Part shown: in pieces, positions 9,551 through 21,224 of the stretch
Layout of the letters: each line of letters begins with the position of its first letter
Position numbering within the stretch: the stretch's first letter is position 1
Assembly (NCBI GenBank): GCA_963921195.1
Contig: OY992536.1
Location: 231,916,023 to 231,980,022, forward strand
Direction: 5' to 3'
DNA: 64,000 bases
Source: Pegoplata infirma
Lineage: Eukaryota > Arthropoda > Insecta > Diptera > Anthomyiidae
Position numbers and translations under genes: made by a program
Notes under the pieces: generated by a model
The model's input: only the letters and a program-made list of their open reading frames with translations
The model's database searches: none
Told to the model about the DNA's origin: nothing

Positions 9551-11945
9551 TAGAAAAAGTCTCAGATTCTGAGACATTTTTCCTATAGAAAAAGTCACAG
9601 CTTCTGAGGCATTTTTTCTATAGAAAAAGTCTCAGAATCTGAGACATTTTTCCTATAGAAAAAGTCTCAGATTCTGAGACATTTTTCCTATAGAAAAAGT
9701 CTCAGATTCTAAGACATTTTTCCTATAGAAAAAGTCTCAGATTCTGAGACATTTTTCCTATAGAAAAAGTCTCAGATTCTGAAACATTTTTCCTATAGAA
9801 AAAGTCTCAGATTTTGAGACATTTTTCCTATAGAAAAAGTCTCAGATTCTGAGACATTTTTCCTATAGAAAAAGTATCAGATCCTGAGACATTTTGCTAT
9901 AGAAAAAGTCTCAGATTCTGAGACATTTTTCCTATAGAAGAAGTCTCAGATTCTGAGACATTTTTCCTATAGAAAAAGTCTCAGATTTTGAGACACTTTT
10001 CCTACAGAAAAAGTCTCAAATTCTGCGACATTTTTCCTATAGAAAAAGTCACAGCTTCTGAGACATTTTTTCTATAGAAAAAGTCTCAGATTCTGAGACA
10101 TTTTTCCTATAGAAAAAGTCTCAGATTTTGAGACATGTCTCCTATAGAAAAAGTCTCAGATTCTGAGACATTATTCCTATAGAAAAAGTCACAGCTTCTG
10201 AGACATTTTTTCTATAGAAAAAGTCTCAGATTCTGAGACATTTTTCCTATAGAAAAAGTCTCAGATTCTGAGACATTTTTCCTATAGAAAAAGTCTCAGA
10301 TTCTGAGACATTTTTCCTATAGAAAAAGTCTCAGATTCTGAGACATTTTTCCTATAGAAAAAGTCTCAGATTCTGAAACATTTTTCCTATAGAAAAAGTC
10401 TCAGATTCTGAAACATTTTTCCTATAGAAAAAGTCTCAGATTTTGAGACATTTTTCCTATAGAAAAAGTCTCAGATTCTGAGACATTTTTCCTAAAGAAA
10501 AAGTCTTAGATTCTGAGACATTTTTCCTATAGAAAAAGTCTTAGATTCTGAGACATTTTTCCTATAGAAAAGTCTCAGATTCGGAGACATTTTTCCTATA
10601 GAAAAAGTCTCAGATTCTGAAACATTTTTCCTATAGAAAAAGTCTCAGATTCTGAGACATTTTTCCTATAGAAAAAGTCTCAGATTCTGAGACATTTTTC
10701 CTATAGAAAAAGTCTCAGATTCTGAAACATTTTTCCTATAGAAAAAGTCTCAGATTTTGAGACATTTTTCCTATAGAAAAAGTCTCAGATTCTGAGACAT
10801 TTTTCCTAAAGAAAAAGTCTCAGATTCTGAGACATTTTTCCTATAGAAAAAGTCTCAGATTCTGAAACATTTTTCCTATAGAAAAAGTCTCAGATTCTGA
10901 AACATTTTTCCTATAGAAAAAGTCTCAGATTTTGAGACATTTTTCCTATAGAAAAAGTCTCAGATTCTGAGACATTTTTCCTATAGAAAAAGTCTTAGAT
11001 TCTGAGACATTTATCCTATAGAAAAAGTCTCAGATTCTGAGACATTTTTCCTATAGAAAAAGTCTCAGATTCTGAGACATTTTTCCTATAGAAAAAGTCT
11101 CAGATTCTGAAACATTTTTCCTATAGAAAAAGTCTCAGATTTTGAGACATTTTTCCTATAGAAAAAGTCTCAGATTCTGAGACATTTTTCCTAAAGAAAA
11201 AGTCTTAGATTCTGAGACATTTTTCCTATAGAAAAAGTCTTAGATTCTGAGACATTTTTCCTATAGAAAAGTCTCAGATTCTGAGACATTTTTCCTATAG
11301 AAAAAGTCTTAGATTCTGAGACATTTATCCTATAGAAAAAGTCTCAGATTCTAAGACATTTTTCCTATAGAAAAAGTCTCAGATTCTGAGACATTTTTCC
11401 TATAGAAAAAGTCTCAGATTCTGAGACATTTTTCCTATAGAAAAAGTCTCAGATTCTGAGACATTTTTCCTATAGAAAAAGTCTCAGATTCTAAGACATT
11501 TTTCCTATAGAAAAAGTCTCAGATTCTGAGACATTTTTCCTATAGAAAAAGTCTCAGATTCTGAGACATTTTTCCTATTGAAAAAGTCTCAGATTCTGAG
11601 ACATTTTTCCTATAGAAAAAGTCTCAGATTCTGAGACATTTTTCCTATAGAAAAAGTCTCAGATTCTGAGACATTTTTCCTATAGAAAAAGTCTCAGATT
11701 CTGAGACATTTTTCCTATAGAAAAAGTCTCAGATTCTGAGACATTTTTCCTATAGAAAAAGTCTCAGATTCTGAGACATTTTTCCTATAGAAAAAGTCTC
11801 AGATTCTGAGACATTTTTCCTATAGAAAAAGTCTCAGATTCTGAGACATTTTTCCTATAGAAAAAGTGTCAGATTCTGAAACAGTTTTCCTAGAGAAAAA
11901 GCCTCAGATTGAGAAACATTTTTCCAATAGGAAAAGTCTCAGGAT
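9516..11945 (-). repeat. 35-bp palindromic satellite, orientation 2 (~69 copies)
   Basis: The same unit in opposite orientation (AAAAAGTCTCAGATTCTGAGACATTTTTCCTATAG). It is more heterogeneous than the left arm. Shared variants (AAGTCTTAGAT, TTTTGAGAC, CCTAAAG, CACAGCTTC, CTGAAACA) recur at multiples of 35 bp and show internal block duplications. For example, the order TTTTGAGAC, CCTAAAG, GTCTTAGAT, GTCTTAGAT, GAAAAGTCT occurs near 10440-10575 and again near 11135-11275, about 699 bp apart. The last three units (11870-11945) decay. Confidence 0.96.
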
Positions 11946-12298
11946 CTGATAATAAAAATTCTATATTACAATATTACGCTGGTCCGTGGTGCACCTTGTG
12001 ACGTGGATTGTGTTATAAATATAATCGTCTGGTTTGTTTGCCGATGACTCATTCAAAGCGTTAGTACAGCTTGAAAAGCGACGAACCAGTTAGTTCCTGT
12101 TACTGCTCATTCCTATAAAGAATGAAAAACACAACATTAACAACTAAATTAGTTCTTAATTTTAATTTCGTAATCACTTACCGCGTTGAGATATCAATGT
12201 GACAACGATATAAATTAAGGAATGTTGGGCTCATCAGTATGTGCAGTGAAGATGGAACCACTGAGTATCTTCATTATTATTGTTTTTTTTATATTTAT
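11946..12298. other. Unassigned single-copy-looking stretch after the satellite
   Basis: GC content rises slightly (CTGGTCCGTGGTGCACCTTGTG, CGACGAACCAGTTAGTTCC). No frame, RNA gene or repeat was recognised. Confidence 0.4.
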
Positions 12299-13790
12299 AC
12301 TAGCTGGCCCGGTCCGCGTTGCTGGCCCAAATGTAAGATAAGTATTATATTTCGTCTCGCTTTAAATATATAGCCCTGCAAAAAAAGTAATGAATTTCTT
12401 GGGAACTAAAAAAAAAATACCATGTCTTCGACTTTGCGAACTGTTTAAATTAAAACTTCTTTAGTATCATTACGAAAAACACAAAAATAAATTACGCATA
12501 TTCTTCGTTCTTATCGTGAGCTATTGTCTTAAGTTCAAACAAACCTTTATAGTTTTCCCGGATTTTCCGCTTTTCCGTGACACTTTTCTCAGGACAATAA
12601 ATATTTCCGTAAAGTCCTTACTTGGACTATAATGATCATAAAAGAAAAAATTTAGCAAATCAGACCAATCGTTCGCCGATTTTAGATGTATTGAGAAAAG
12701 TGGGAGAGGACAATTTTTCCTTTCGTTAAAACCTTAGTAGTACTATCACGAACGTCAACAAATACCAAATACGCCAAATCGGCCCTGCCGTTTTTTCTAT
12801 TTTAGATATATCGAAATAAAAGTGGGCGTGAAAAATTTTTATTTCCGTTGGACTATGACTATAAAAAATAATGTTTAGTCAAATCGATCAAAGGAGGCGT
12901 AAAAGTATGAGTGATTATTTTTTTTTTCGAAAAAACCTAAAACGAACATTTAAAAAAAATATTATTCAAATCGGTCAGTTCTCAAGTGATGCGATAAGAA
13001 CGAACTATGTACATTTGATTTTAAAAAATAGCATAAAAACCTTATTTGAATTTAACCCGGTCCATCCGTTTAAAAGTGGGCGTAGAAATGAAAAATTGTT
13101 TTATTTACAGAAATCTTAGTTGGACTATGACGAACATTAAAAACAAAATTAGACAAATTGATCCAGCCATTCCATGATTGAAAATATATATATCGGGAAA
13201 AGTGAGCGTAAAAATAGGCGTGGACAATTGTTCTTTCCTTAAAAACCTTTTGCGGACTATAACCAAATCGGGCTAGCCATTATAGTTTTTTCGATACATA
13301 AAAAAAGTGAGGGTGGGAAATTTTACTATGCGTAAAAACCTTAGTTGAATTATGACGAACATTTTCAACAAAAATTAGCCAAAGTGGGCGTGTTCAATTT
13401 CTGATTTCGTAAAAACCAAAGTTGGAATGTGATGATAATTCATTCAAAAAAAATTTAGTCAAATCGGTCCAGCAATTCTCAGATTTTAGATAACTTGAAA
13501 AAGTGGGCGTAAAAGTAGGTGTGGTCGATTTTTCTTTCAGTAAAAACTTAAAATACTTTATTATGAACCTTAAAATAAAAAATTACCCTGATCGGTGCAG
13601 CCGTTTTCCGATTTTATATAAATCAAAAAAAGTGGGCGTAAAAGTGGGCGTGGTCAAATTTTCTTTACGTAAAAACCTAAGTTGGACTATGACGAACATT
13701 TCAAAAAAAAAATCATCCAAATCGGTCCATCCGTTCTCAACTGATGCTGTTACCAACGAACGACAATTGATTTTTATTTATATAGATGTA
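12299..13790 (+). repeat. Decayed element with ACTAGCTGGCCCGG head and irregular ~120-130-bp internal repeats
   Basis: It begins ACTAGCTGGCCCGGTCCGCG, a head motif I associate with dispersed insect retroposon-like repeats (from memory, so not firm), and ends in TTTATATAGATGTATTAATA. The middle is a ladder of degenerate copies of: AAAAGTGGGCGT, a T-rich tract, CGTAAAAACCTTAGTTGGACTATGACGAACATT, an A-rich tract, and CAAATCGGTCCAGCCGTTCTCAGATTTTAGAT. GTGGGCGT-type phrases recur near 12821, 13074, 13384, 13501 and 13631. A lone CCCTGCAAAAAAAGT end sits at 12373. No intact frame. Confidence 0.5.
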
Positions 13791-15323
13791 TTAATAAATA
13801 TTACTACTATTACAATTAATGTACAATATTTTTTAATTAAATTTTTTTACAACGAAAATTCAAAATGACACTAAAAAACAAAAAAAAACTAAATTCGAAA
13901 TTTTATCTATTTTCCTTTGTAAATCTTACATGGTTAATTGTTGAAATTGTAAAGTAAAATTATACTGGTGGCATAGGTAATAAATCGTGGCTTTTAAGTT
14001 TCATACAAAAAAAATTCACCTAAGCCAGCCTAGATAACATTACCTCGACTTTTTTTTTCTGTGTATGTACATTAGAGTGTCCCTTATTTTGGAAATGTTG
14101 GAAATGTTGAGACGGTAACCCCTCATTTTTTTCCTTTTGACTAAAAAATAACTCAGGAAAAATTTTACGCCCCTACGACCACGCCTTCCCTACGTGACGG
14201 GGCCTTAAAAATAATTTTTCCATACAAACCAAAAATTTTTTTTTTTGATTTTTAATTTTTTTTGTTATTAATTATAATATTTCTTGATTAGCTTATTCAC
14301 GACAAAAAATTTGATTTTGGTGGGATGAGGCTTTCAGTTCTAAAAAATTTTTCGAAAAAAAAAATTTAGAGCTTTTGGGGTCCTACAGTAAAAATTTTTA
14401 AATTTTTTTTTTTTTTAGTTTTGACAAGCAACGGTTTTAGTTGTAATGTTGCTTTTAATGGTATATATTAGGGTATTCAATCGATTAACCGTTAATCGGT
14501 TAACCGATTAATTTTGGTCGATTAACTGTTCGAATAATTTAAAATTGACAATTTTCAAATAACAAATAAACCGATTAATTTGTGTCGGTTAACCGATTAA
14601 CCGAAATTTCTTTTTTAGTAGTTTTACCTATTTTTTTTGCTTTATTTTGTTTTTTGATGTTTCATTTTTAATTTAAATTACGGCTCTGTTGAAAGAAATT
14701 TAGGTCTAAAAAAATTATCAAACTCTCTTTTAGCAACATGTAAAAACTTCGTCAAGAAAATATTTTATCGAAGTCCTAAAAAGATCTTTCGGCTTAAAAA
14801 AAACTAACTTTGTAACCCTAGCTAATTTTTTATACATTACTAACAGTATACATATATTTTTCTGATAGTTTTTCATGCGCCTAATCCGAATCTGACCTTA
14901 GAAATGATCCACCTCATCTTGAGATATTTAGATTTTCGATTGACAATACTGCATAAACTAAGATTTTTTCAATGTTCGGGACCCTATAAAACCGCGAATT
15001 ATTTTATAATGTATAGCACCCTCCCACAGCCAATATTAAACATGAACCGGATGATATATGTCTGAAATTTGAGATCAAATGAAGTAAAACTGCATTTACA
15101 GTTTTTCATTTCGTAATCCTGTTTCCCAAAATTTTAAAGGATTTTTTTTTAAATATTTGTACTTGTCCTAGGATACCACTGGTGATGGCAAATGAAAGAG
15201 GAGTATCTCCCCTAATATTTTATAAAATTTAATCCTCTAAAACTTTGAAGTCGTGAAGGAAACAGGATCACGAAATGAAAAACTGTAAATGAAGTTTTAC
15301 TAGTTTCAAACGTATATTACCCA

Positions 15324-15893
15324 CACTCAGAAAATTATGTAAGTTACTACATGTTAGTTAATTGTATATTTTACAGTAGTTAGTTGTTTTTAACTACAAA
15401 ATCAGTTGTTTTTGTATGAAAAATATCAAACAACTATTTCTGTTAGTTATTTTAAGTCGTTTTTTTTAACAACTAACAAAAAAGTACTGTGATGTAGTAA
15501 CAGTTATTTAAAGTAGTTAATTTTATATTTTTTTTATCTGAAAAATTTTCAGTTTTTTTCCAAAAAATAAAAATAAATTTTCGTTTTTTTTTTATTTTTT
15601 TCACAACTTAAAAAAAAAAAAACTTGGAAAAAATTTGATCTCAAATTTTTTTTTTTATTTTTTTGAAAAAAAAAAAAATTATATATTGATTATTTTATTT
15701 TTACTACATTTTAGTTGTTTTGACTACAAATGTAAGTAGTTCTTACTACATAAGTCAGTTGTTTTTTGTCAGTTAAAATAACTAACATTGTTAGTTGATT
15801 TAACTGAAAAAGTAGTTGACCCCAAAACAACTTACAAAGTAGTTATTTTAACTGACATTTTCAGTTGATTTTACTAACATAATTTTTGGAGTG
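15324..15893. mobile_element. CAC/GTG-type MITE flanked by CA
   Basis: The left end is CACTCAGAAAATTATGTAAG and the right end is TAACATAATTTTTGGAGTG; CA flanks each side. The interior parallels 2225-2981 closely (ACATGTTAGTTAATTGTATA; ACTGAAAAAGTAGTTGACCCC) but lacks the foldback found there. It therefore serves as the empty-site control. Confidence 0.85.
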
Positions 15894-17627
15894 CAGTTCG
15901 TGTTTAACGACTTTTTCATTTTTGTCGGACGGTGTAAATAGTTCAGCACATCTGAAAATTCTACTATTTTTGGAATCCTTTAGATATATTTTTTTATTAC
16001 GGAGATATCGACCGATGAAATTATTGGCCCTGACAAATAAAAAAAAACAAATTTGAAAACTAAACAATTTTTTTGTTGATATCTTTAGTACCGAATTCTA
16101 AACTCTTTTAGGGGTGCATCTAAGTCCAGCAGCAATTTGGCTCATTTTCATTTCATTTTTATAAAAATAGCTTTATTTGTTTTGACATTTTTTCACATTG
16201 AATTGGGGCCAATTTGGATTGGGATAATTTTTAGGGTGCCATTAGTGTTTGGGGTCCGGGAATTCCCGGGTCGGATTTCCCGGGTATTCCCGGGAAAACA
16301 CTGACGGGAATTCCCGGGAATTTTTTTAATTTTTCCCGGGAAATCCGGGAAAAAAAAAGTTTATTTTACTTTAATTTTACCATTTTTTTTTACATACAGG
16401 TACAATTACATTTGATATTTTTTTTTCTATTTGGAAGAACAGTGCAAATATATATTCATACACTCAAAAAAATACGTCAGTAAAAAAGTTTGTAAAATGG
16501 TTTGTAACCCAACTTTACAGGTTTTTTACTAATTCTTACTAAAAAATTATTTTTTAGTAATTCTTTTTTGTAAACTCGTGTTACAAACTATTGATTTTTT
16601 ACTGATTTTTTAATAATTTTTTCAGTTGATTTTTTAAAAATTATCGTACTAACTTTTGATAATTATTTTGTAAATTTTACAATATTATTTAGTAAATTTT
16701 GTTTTTTTTTTTTCTAAAAAAATACACTTTATTAAAAAATTTAAATTTTATTAAAATATTTGGAAATTAAAAAGAGCATTAAAAAATATATATTTTATTA
16801 TTATTTTTTTTTTAATGTTAAAACAGTGGACGAACGCTTTGATGAATATTCTTAATATATTTATGTTTATTACTTTTAATATTGAACCACTCTTATTTGC
16901 ATTTGTTATTTCCAATTAAAGAAGCACATAATAAAAAAGGAAGGAAATATAGTGAAAAGAAGATATGCAAAAACAACATAATAGAATAAATTATTTTTTC
17001 TTTGTTCTCAACTGGCGTTACTTTTTTCCTTATGCTTCCTATGAATATTTTTTTTTTGTTCTCGTGTGTCTTTATTGAAGGGTTGATTTTTTTTTATTAC
17101 TGAGAGCAGTGTTGCCAGATAAGGGGATTTGTCCCCAAAATGGGGATTTCAAGTTTGGTTTGGGGACAAGATTTCCAGGGGAGGGATTTGGGGATTTCGC
17201 AAATTTTTGGGGATTTTTTCTAAAATTTGGGGATTTTTTTTATTTCAAAAATTAAAAATTTAATTTTTAAAATTGTTAAGACTATTACCAATTAATGATA
17301 CTGACATTGGTACAGAATGCAGTCATAAATTACAACTGCATTCATTTGTTAATGTCAAAGTAGTAAAATTGGAATAACAATGCTTTAATTAATTTTTGAC
17401 GTTTTTTGAAAAACAAAAATATTGGTTTTAAATGCACTAATTGTAAGATTGCAGTCTTTAGAAGCTGGTAGACAACTGTTTTTTTTGATATTTTCCCCGT
17501 ACATCTGTCCCTAATCCCACCATTTGGATTGGGCAAGATAAAATAATTTAGGTCGGGAGTAATTTTAGTAAATAATAAATATTTTACGAGGGTCGAACAA
17601 AGTTAATTTTTTTCAAACTCCGAATAG

Positions 17628-18170
17628 TTTATATTCAGTTGTCAAATAATTTTTCTAACGACATACAAAAATAATAAAAGTCAATTAATACAGCTAAAGA
17701 AACCATTATTTTTTGACCTCCAATACTTTTGACCACCAATTTATTTGTGAACAATACAAAAATATTTTTTTTTTTTATTTTATTAAGAATTAACATATAA
17801 TTACAAATCATATACTAATTTTACCTAACCGAGAACTGGTAACAATGACCTTCGTCTCGTTGTAGCGAAACAGACCAAGGCCTCTGGTGGGAATCGAACC
17901 CACGACCCCCAGACTCATAGGCTAGCACGCTACCAACTAGCCTACTGGGGCGCCTAATACAAAAATATTTTGTTTATTTATTTTAAAACATCTAAGTACG
18001 TGCTACTTTGGGATATCAAAATAAAAAATATTTCTTTGCTTACAAAAAAATTGGTGGTCAAAAGTATTGGAGGCCAAAAAATAGGTACTGGCGTCTCCAA
18101 CTGTGTTGATTGTCTTTTAGTATTTTTGTGGGTCGTTTAAAAAATTATTTAACAACCGAATAGAAACTTT
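17628..18170. repeat. Interior palindrome split by the SINE
   Basis: The arms of ~135-140 bp mirror each other: TTTGACCTCCAATACTTTTG and GACCACCAATTT on the left, AAATTGGTGGTC and CAAAAGTATTGGAGGCC on the right. Outward similarity continues to AGTTTATATTCAG / CGAATAGAAACT. The SINE with its duplicated target sits in the loop. Confidence 0.8.
17769..17955 (-). mobile_element. tRNA-derived SINE with 16-bp target duplication
   Basis: Read on the minus strand, the head is tRNA-like: GCGCCCCAGTAGGCTAGTTG (box A-like), an anticodon-arm region, then GTGGGTTCGATTCCCAC, a perfect T arm with the box B core GTTCGATTC. About 100 bp of unrelated body and an A-rich tail follow. AATACAAAAATATTTT occurs on both sides (17753-17768 and 17956-17971), a perfect 16-bp duplication as made by LINE-type target-primed insertion. 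As a tRNA it would be defective: the D stem is mispaired and the acceptor has 5 of 7 pairs. It is therefore a SINE, not a tRNA gene. Confidence 0.9.
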
Positions 18171-18717
18171 TGGGGAATTATCTCCTAGCACGAATCTGTC
18201 ATCAGAAAAGTTGTATAAAATAACCCTCTCGAGATATAGGCATTTAAATATTTTGTGGACCAAGCCTTCAAAACCAAAATGTTTTTTTAATATTTGAAAA
18301 GTGTATGTTAAAGGAATATATTTTTTTTATTCAAATTTCTTATAAAAAATTCTAACATATCCAAGAAATCCGGGCTCGATACGATCAGGGATACCATCAG
18401 GTAATGTCAAGGAAGTTGACAACGTCCTTTTTGCAATATATATCCAAATTTTCAAGAAATTTCCGGTTCAAACCAGATATAAGTGGACACTCCAATAAAG
18501 AGAACCTGAGGTTAAAATTTAAAATCCATTAATTATATCCAAAAATATTTGCAAAAAAAGTAAAAATTATGAACCAAATATGCATATTTTTTTGGTAATA
18601 TTGAAAGAAAAAATTTAAAAGACATTTTCTGAAGTATTCCTGCCTCCTGAATACGAATAAGTCATCAGAAAAATTAAATTTCTTAAGATTGGAAAAGTGT
18701 GTGTTAAAGTTATATTA

Positions 18718-18737
18718 CCCCCCCCCCCCCCCCCCCC
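18718..18737. repeat. Run of 20 C residues
   Basis: An uninterrupted C20 tract inside AT-rich element DNA. On the other strand it is G20. Confidence 0.95.
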
Positions 18738-19394
18738 AATAGGTAATTTTACCTATTTTTTGCAAGAAACCCAGTCTCGCTACCATCAGGACATGTATGG
18801 AAGTTCAAAATGTCCTTTTTTAGTTTTATCCTTAAATATTGGAATTGTGAAAAATACTGGGTTAAAATCCAAATTTCGTTGAGTATATCCAGAAATATTT
18901 GATTTGAACACTATTTTTTCATTTTTTTTTTAAATTCGAATAGTTTTAAGCATAAAACCAAAAAAAAAAAAAAAATTGTAACTTCCTTACAATGTGTTGA
19001 TGGTATTCCTGATCTTGTCGAGGCCGGATTTTTTTTTCAAAGGTTATGTAATTTTGTAGGGAAGAGGAATAAAAAGACAACATTTACAATTTTTTAATAT
19101 CAACAGAACTCTTGGATTTGGGGGCTTGATTCACAAAAAATTCAAATTCCCTTATCTCGAGACTTTTTTATTTAAAATTTAAATATCATAAAAAGGTCTA
19201 ACCTTAAAATTAATATAAAAATATTGTTTAATAAGCACCATTTTTTTAAAAAGAGAGTTTATATTTGAATATTCATTAAATTTTTTTTGGGGATTTTATA
19301 TAATTTGTGGGGTATTTTTGGGGATTTCATTTTTCAAATTGGGGACAAGAGCCAAATATTTTCTGGCAACACTGACTGAGAGCAGTATTGACAA

Positions 19395-19540
19395 TTTTGT
19401 GTCTCTTCATAAATTGTGAATCACAATACAGCAGCAGACAGAAACATTTTTTATACAGACAACAGCAAAAAAAATAAATGAGGATATTTTTCTGTCTGCC
19501 GCTTGCTGTTGTATTGTGAAGAGACTCTTTGTGTAATTTC
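19395..19540. repeat. Imperfect hairpin around CAGCAGACAGAAA
   Basis: GTCTCTTCATAAATTGTGAA with CACAATACAGCAGCAGACAG is mirrored by CTGTCTGCCGCTTGCTG with TTGTATTGTGAAGAGAC about 100 bases on. It starts about 20 bases past the right end of 17107-19374. Confidence 0.65.
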
Positions 19541-19599
19541 CTTTATTTCTTTCTTTATTTTCTTTAGTCACAAAATAATACTCGAAAGTTGAACGTCGC

Positions 19600-20310
19600 G
19601 ACACGGACGAAATGAACAAAAAAATTAATAACAAACAAATATTACAACACAAGGAGATAACCAAATTTTAAAGTATTTTTTATTTCAAATTAACTCGTTT
19701 TGTTTGGATAATAAAACCCACGTAAAACATTATAGAAAATGCTGAAAACAGGTAGCAATTGTATATTTATGTGTTTCATTTAAAAAATTATATTGATATT
19801 TTTAATTCTAGAACATCATGCACAAATACCAACACATATTCAACATGTAAAGAACACAATTTTCAAAGCATTTATGTTAATTCCAACAACAATTGAGTTT
19901 CATTGGAATAGTACTTGGCGACAACAAGCGCAACAGACGAAATGAAGAAAAATTTACAAATATTACAACACAAAGTACGTAGCAGGTAACCAAATTCTAA
20001 AGAATTTTCTATTTAAAAATTAACTCCTTTTTTAGGATAACAAATAAAACCCTCGTAAAACAAAATAGGAAATGCTGAAACAGGTAACAATTGTATATTT
20101 ATGCGTTCCATTTAAAAAACTATGTTGATATTTTTTATTCTAGAACATCATACACAAATAAATACATATATTCAACATCGCAACAACAAAATTTTCAACG
20201 CATTAATGTGATGTGGTACGTATAATTTCTATTAAAAAAATTGTGTTTAATATTTTCTCTTACATATTTTAGATCAACAATTCTAACAAAAATTGAGTTT
20301 CATTGGAATA
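19600..20310. repeat. Two diverged direct repeats within the CAC/GTG element
   Basis: ACGAAATGAA...ATTACAACACAA, AAATGCTGAAA(A)CAGGTA(G/A)CAATTG, TCTAGAACATCAT(G/A)CACAAAT and GAGTTTCATTGGAATAGTA each appear twice in the same order, offset by about 330-400 bases. Neither copy has a long frame. Confidence 0.7.
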
Positions 20311-21224
20311 GTAATTGGCGGCAACTAGCGTAATACGCAGTTTACATATTGTACAAAAATACCAAAAATTATAAATACACAATTTACATTTTTTTTACAA
20401 AAAAAGTTAATAATATTTACAAATGGGTTTTAAAATTATTTTTACAAAAATTGTACAGAAAAATTCTGTATTACTAATTTTTACCAGTTATTTTAAGTTT
20501 ACTAAAATTTGAAAACCAAAGTTTGTAATGGTAACTGAAAAAGTTATCGGGCACAAATTGAAAACTTTTTTAGTAATGGTAACAGACTTTTTTGTAAGGA
20601 ATACTAACATATTTTTATGAGTGTAGGAAAACTGACCATGTGTAAAAAGTATGTTAATATCATGAAAAAACTTAAAAAGTCAAAAAATATACGTCGGTTA
20701 ATGATAATTTTGCTAAGACTGTCAAAAAAATATAAAAATTTTGAACCTAGAATTAACATTTCCAGAATAAATATTAAAAGTGCTGCCAACATTATTAGTT
20801 TTTTGTCGAATAACGCAGTTTTAAATTTTTTGCTATTTCGCTATTTTTTGCGAAGGAAAATGTTGCACTATTTTTTTGTTTTGTTTTATTGTATTTCAGG
20901 AATTTTAACTTTTATTTTTTGATTTTTTATGTTTAAATTAATTGTTTATCTCTAATAAAACTGTTTTAAATAAAAAGATAATCAAATTTTAATGTTTTTT
21001 TATGATTTACATTAATAATGAAAATTTCCCGGGATTCCCGGGAAATAAATTATTTTTTTCCCGTTTCCCGGGAAATTGAAAAGTTCGGGAATTCCCAAAC
21101 ACTAGGTGCCATTCAAAAATTCTTTATTTGGGCTAACGGGTATTTAAAGCTTCGCCATATCGGATATAGATTCCTTATTAATAAAATTTTTAAAAGTATA
21201 TCATTGAAAATTTGATAGATCGCC

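Larger units (their letters stand above)
17107..19374. mobile_element. hAT-like element (CAGTGTTGCCAGA ends), 2268 bp
   Basis: Perfect 13-bp terminal inverted repeats, CAGTGTTGCCAGA and TCTGGCAACACTG, with the 8-bp duplication ACTGAGAG (17099-17106, 19375-19382). Subterminal GGGGATTT / TTGGGGAC clusters are inverted. CAG...CTG ends and an 8-bp duplication fit the hAT superfamily. The interior holds a palindrome (17628-18170) and a SINE. No transposase frame. Confidence 0.9.
16461..20623. mobile_element. CAC/GTG-type element flanked by TA, with nested insertions
   Basis: The left end is CACTCAAAAAAATACGTCAG and the right end is CTAACATATTTTTATGAGTG, with TA on both sides. Subterminal TTTGTAA/TTACAAA strings are inverted. 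It lies wholly inside 16243-21104 and encloses 17107-19374. Removing the enclosed element leaves about 1.9 kb. The 3' part holds two diverged direct repeats (19600-20310). No transposase seen. Confidence 0.8.
16243..21104. mobile_element. hAT-like element with CCCGGG-rich ends, carrying nested elements
   Basis: The ends are TAGTGTTTGGG and CCCAAACACTA, flanked by the perfect 8-bp duplication GGTGCCAT (16235-16242, 21105-21112). GGGAATTCCCGGG palindromes follow both ends. Subtracting the 4.16-kb insertion 16461-20623 leaves a ~700-bp non-autonomous element. The open frame 20617-20922 bridges two elements and is not supported. Confidence 0.85.

Noticed and set aside
8105..11945. A CRISPR array
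   Set aside because: Regular palindromic repeats are present, but there are no unique spacers, no cas genes, and the genome is eukaryotic. It is a satellite.
17881..17953. A tRNA gene on the minus strand
   Set aside because: Only the T arm is canonical. The D stem is mispaired, the acceptor has mismatches, and the sequence continues into a body and A-rich tail with a 16-bp target duplication. It is the head of a SINE.
20617..20922. A 101-aa frame
   Set aside because: Its start lies in the terminus of one element and the rest in the enclosing element. It is an AT-rich chance frame.
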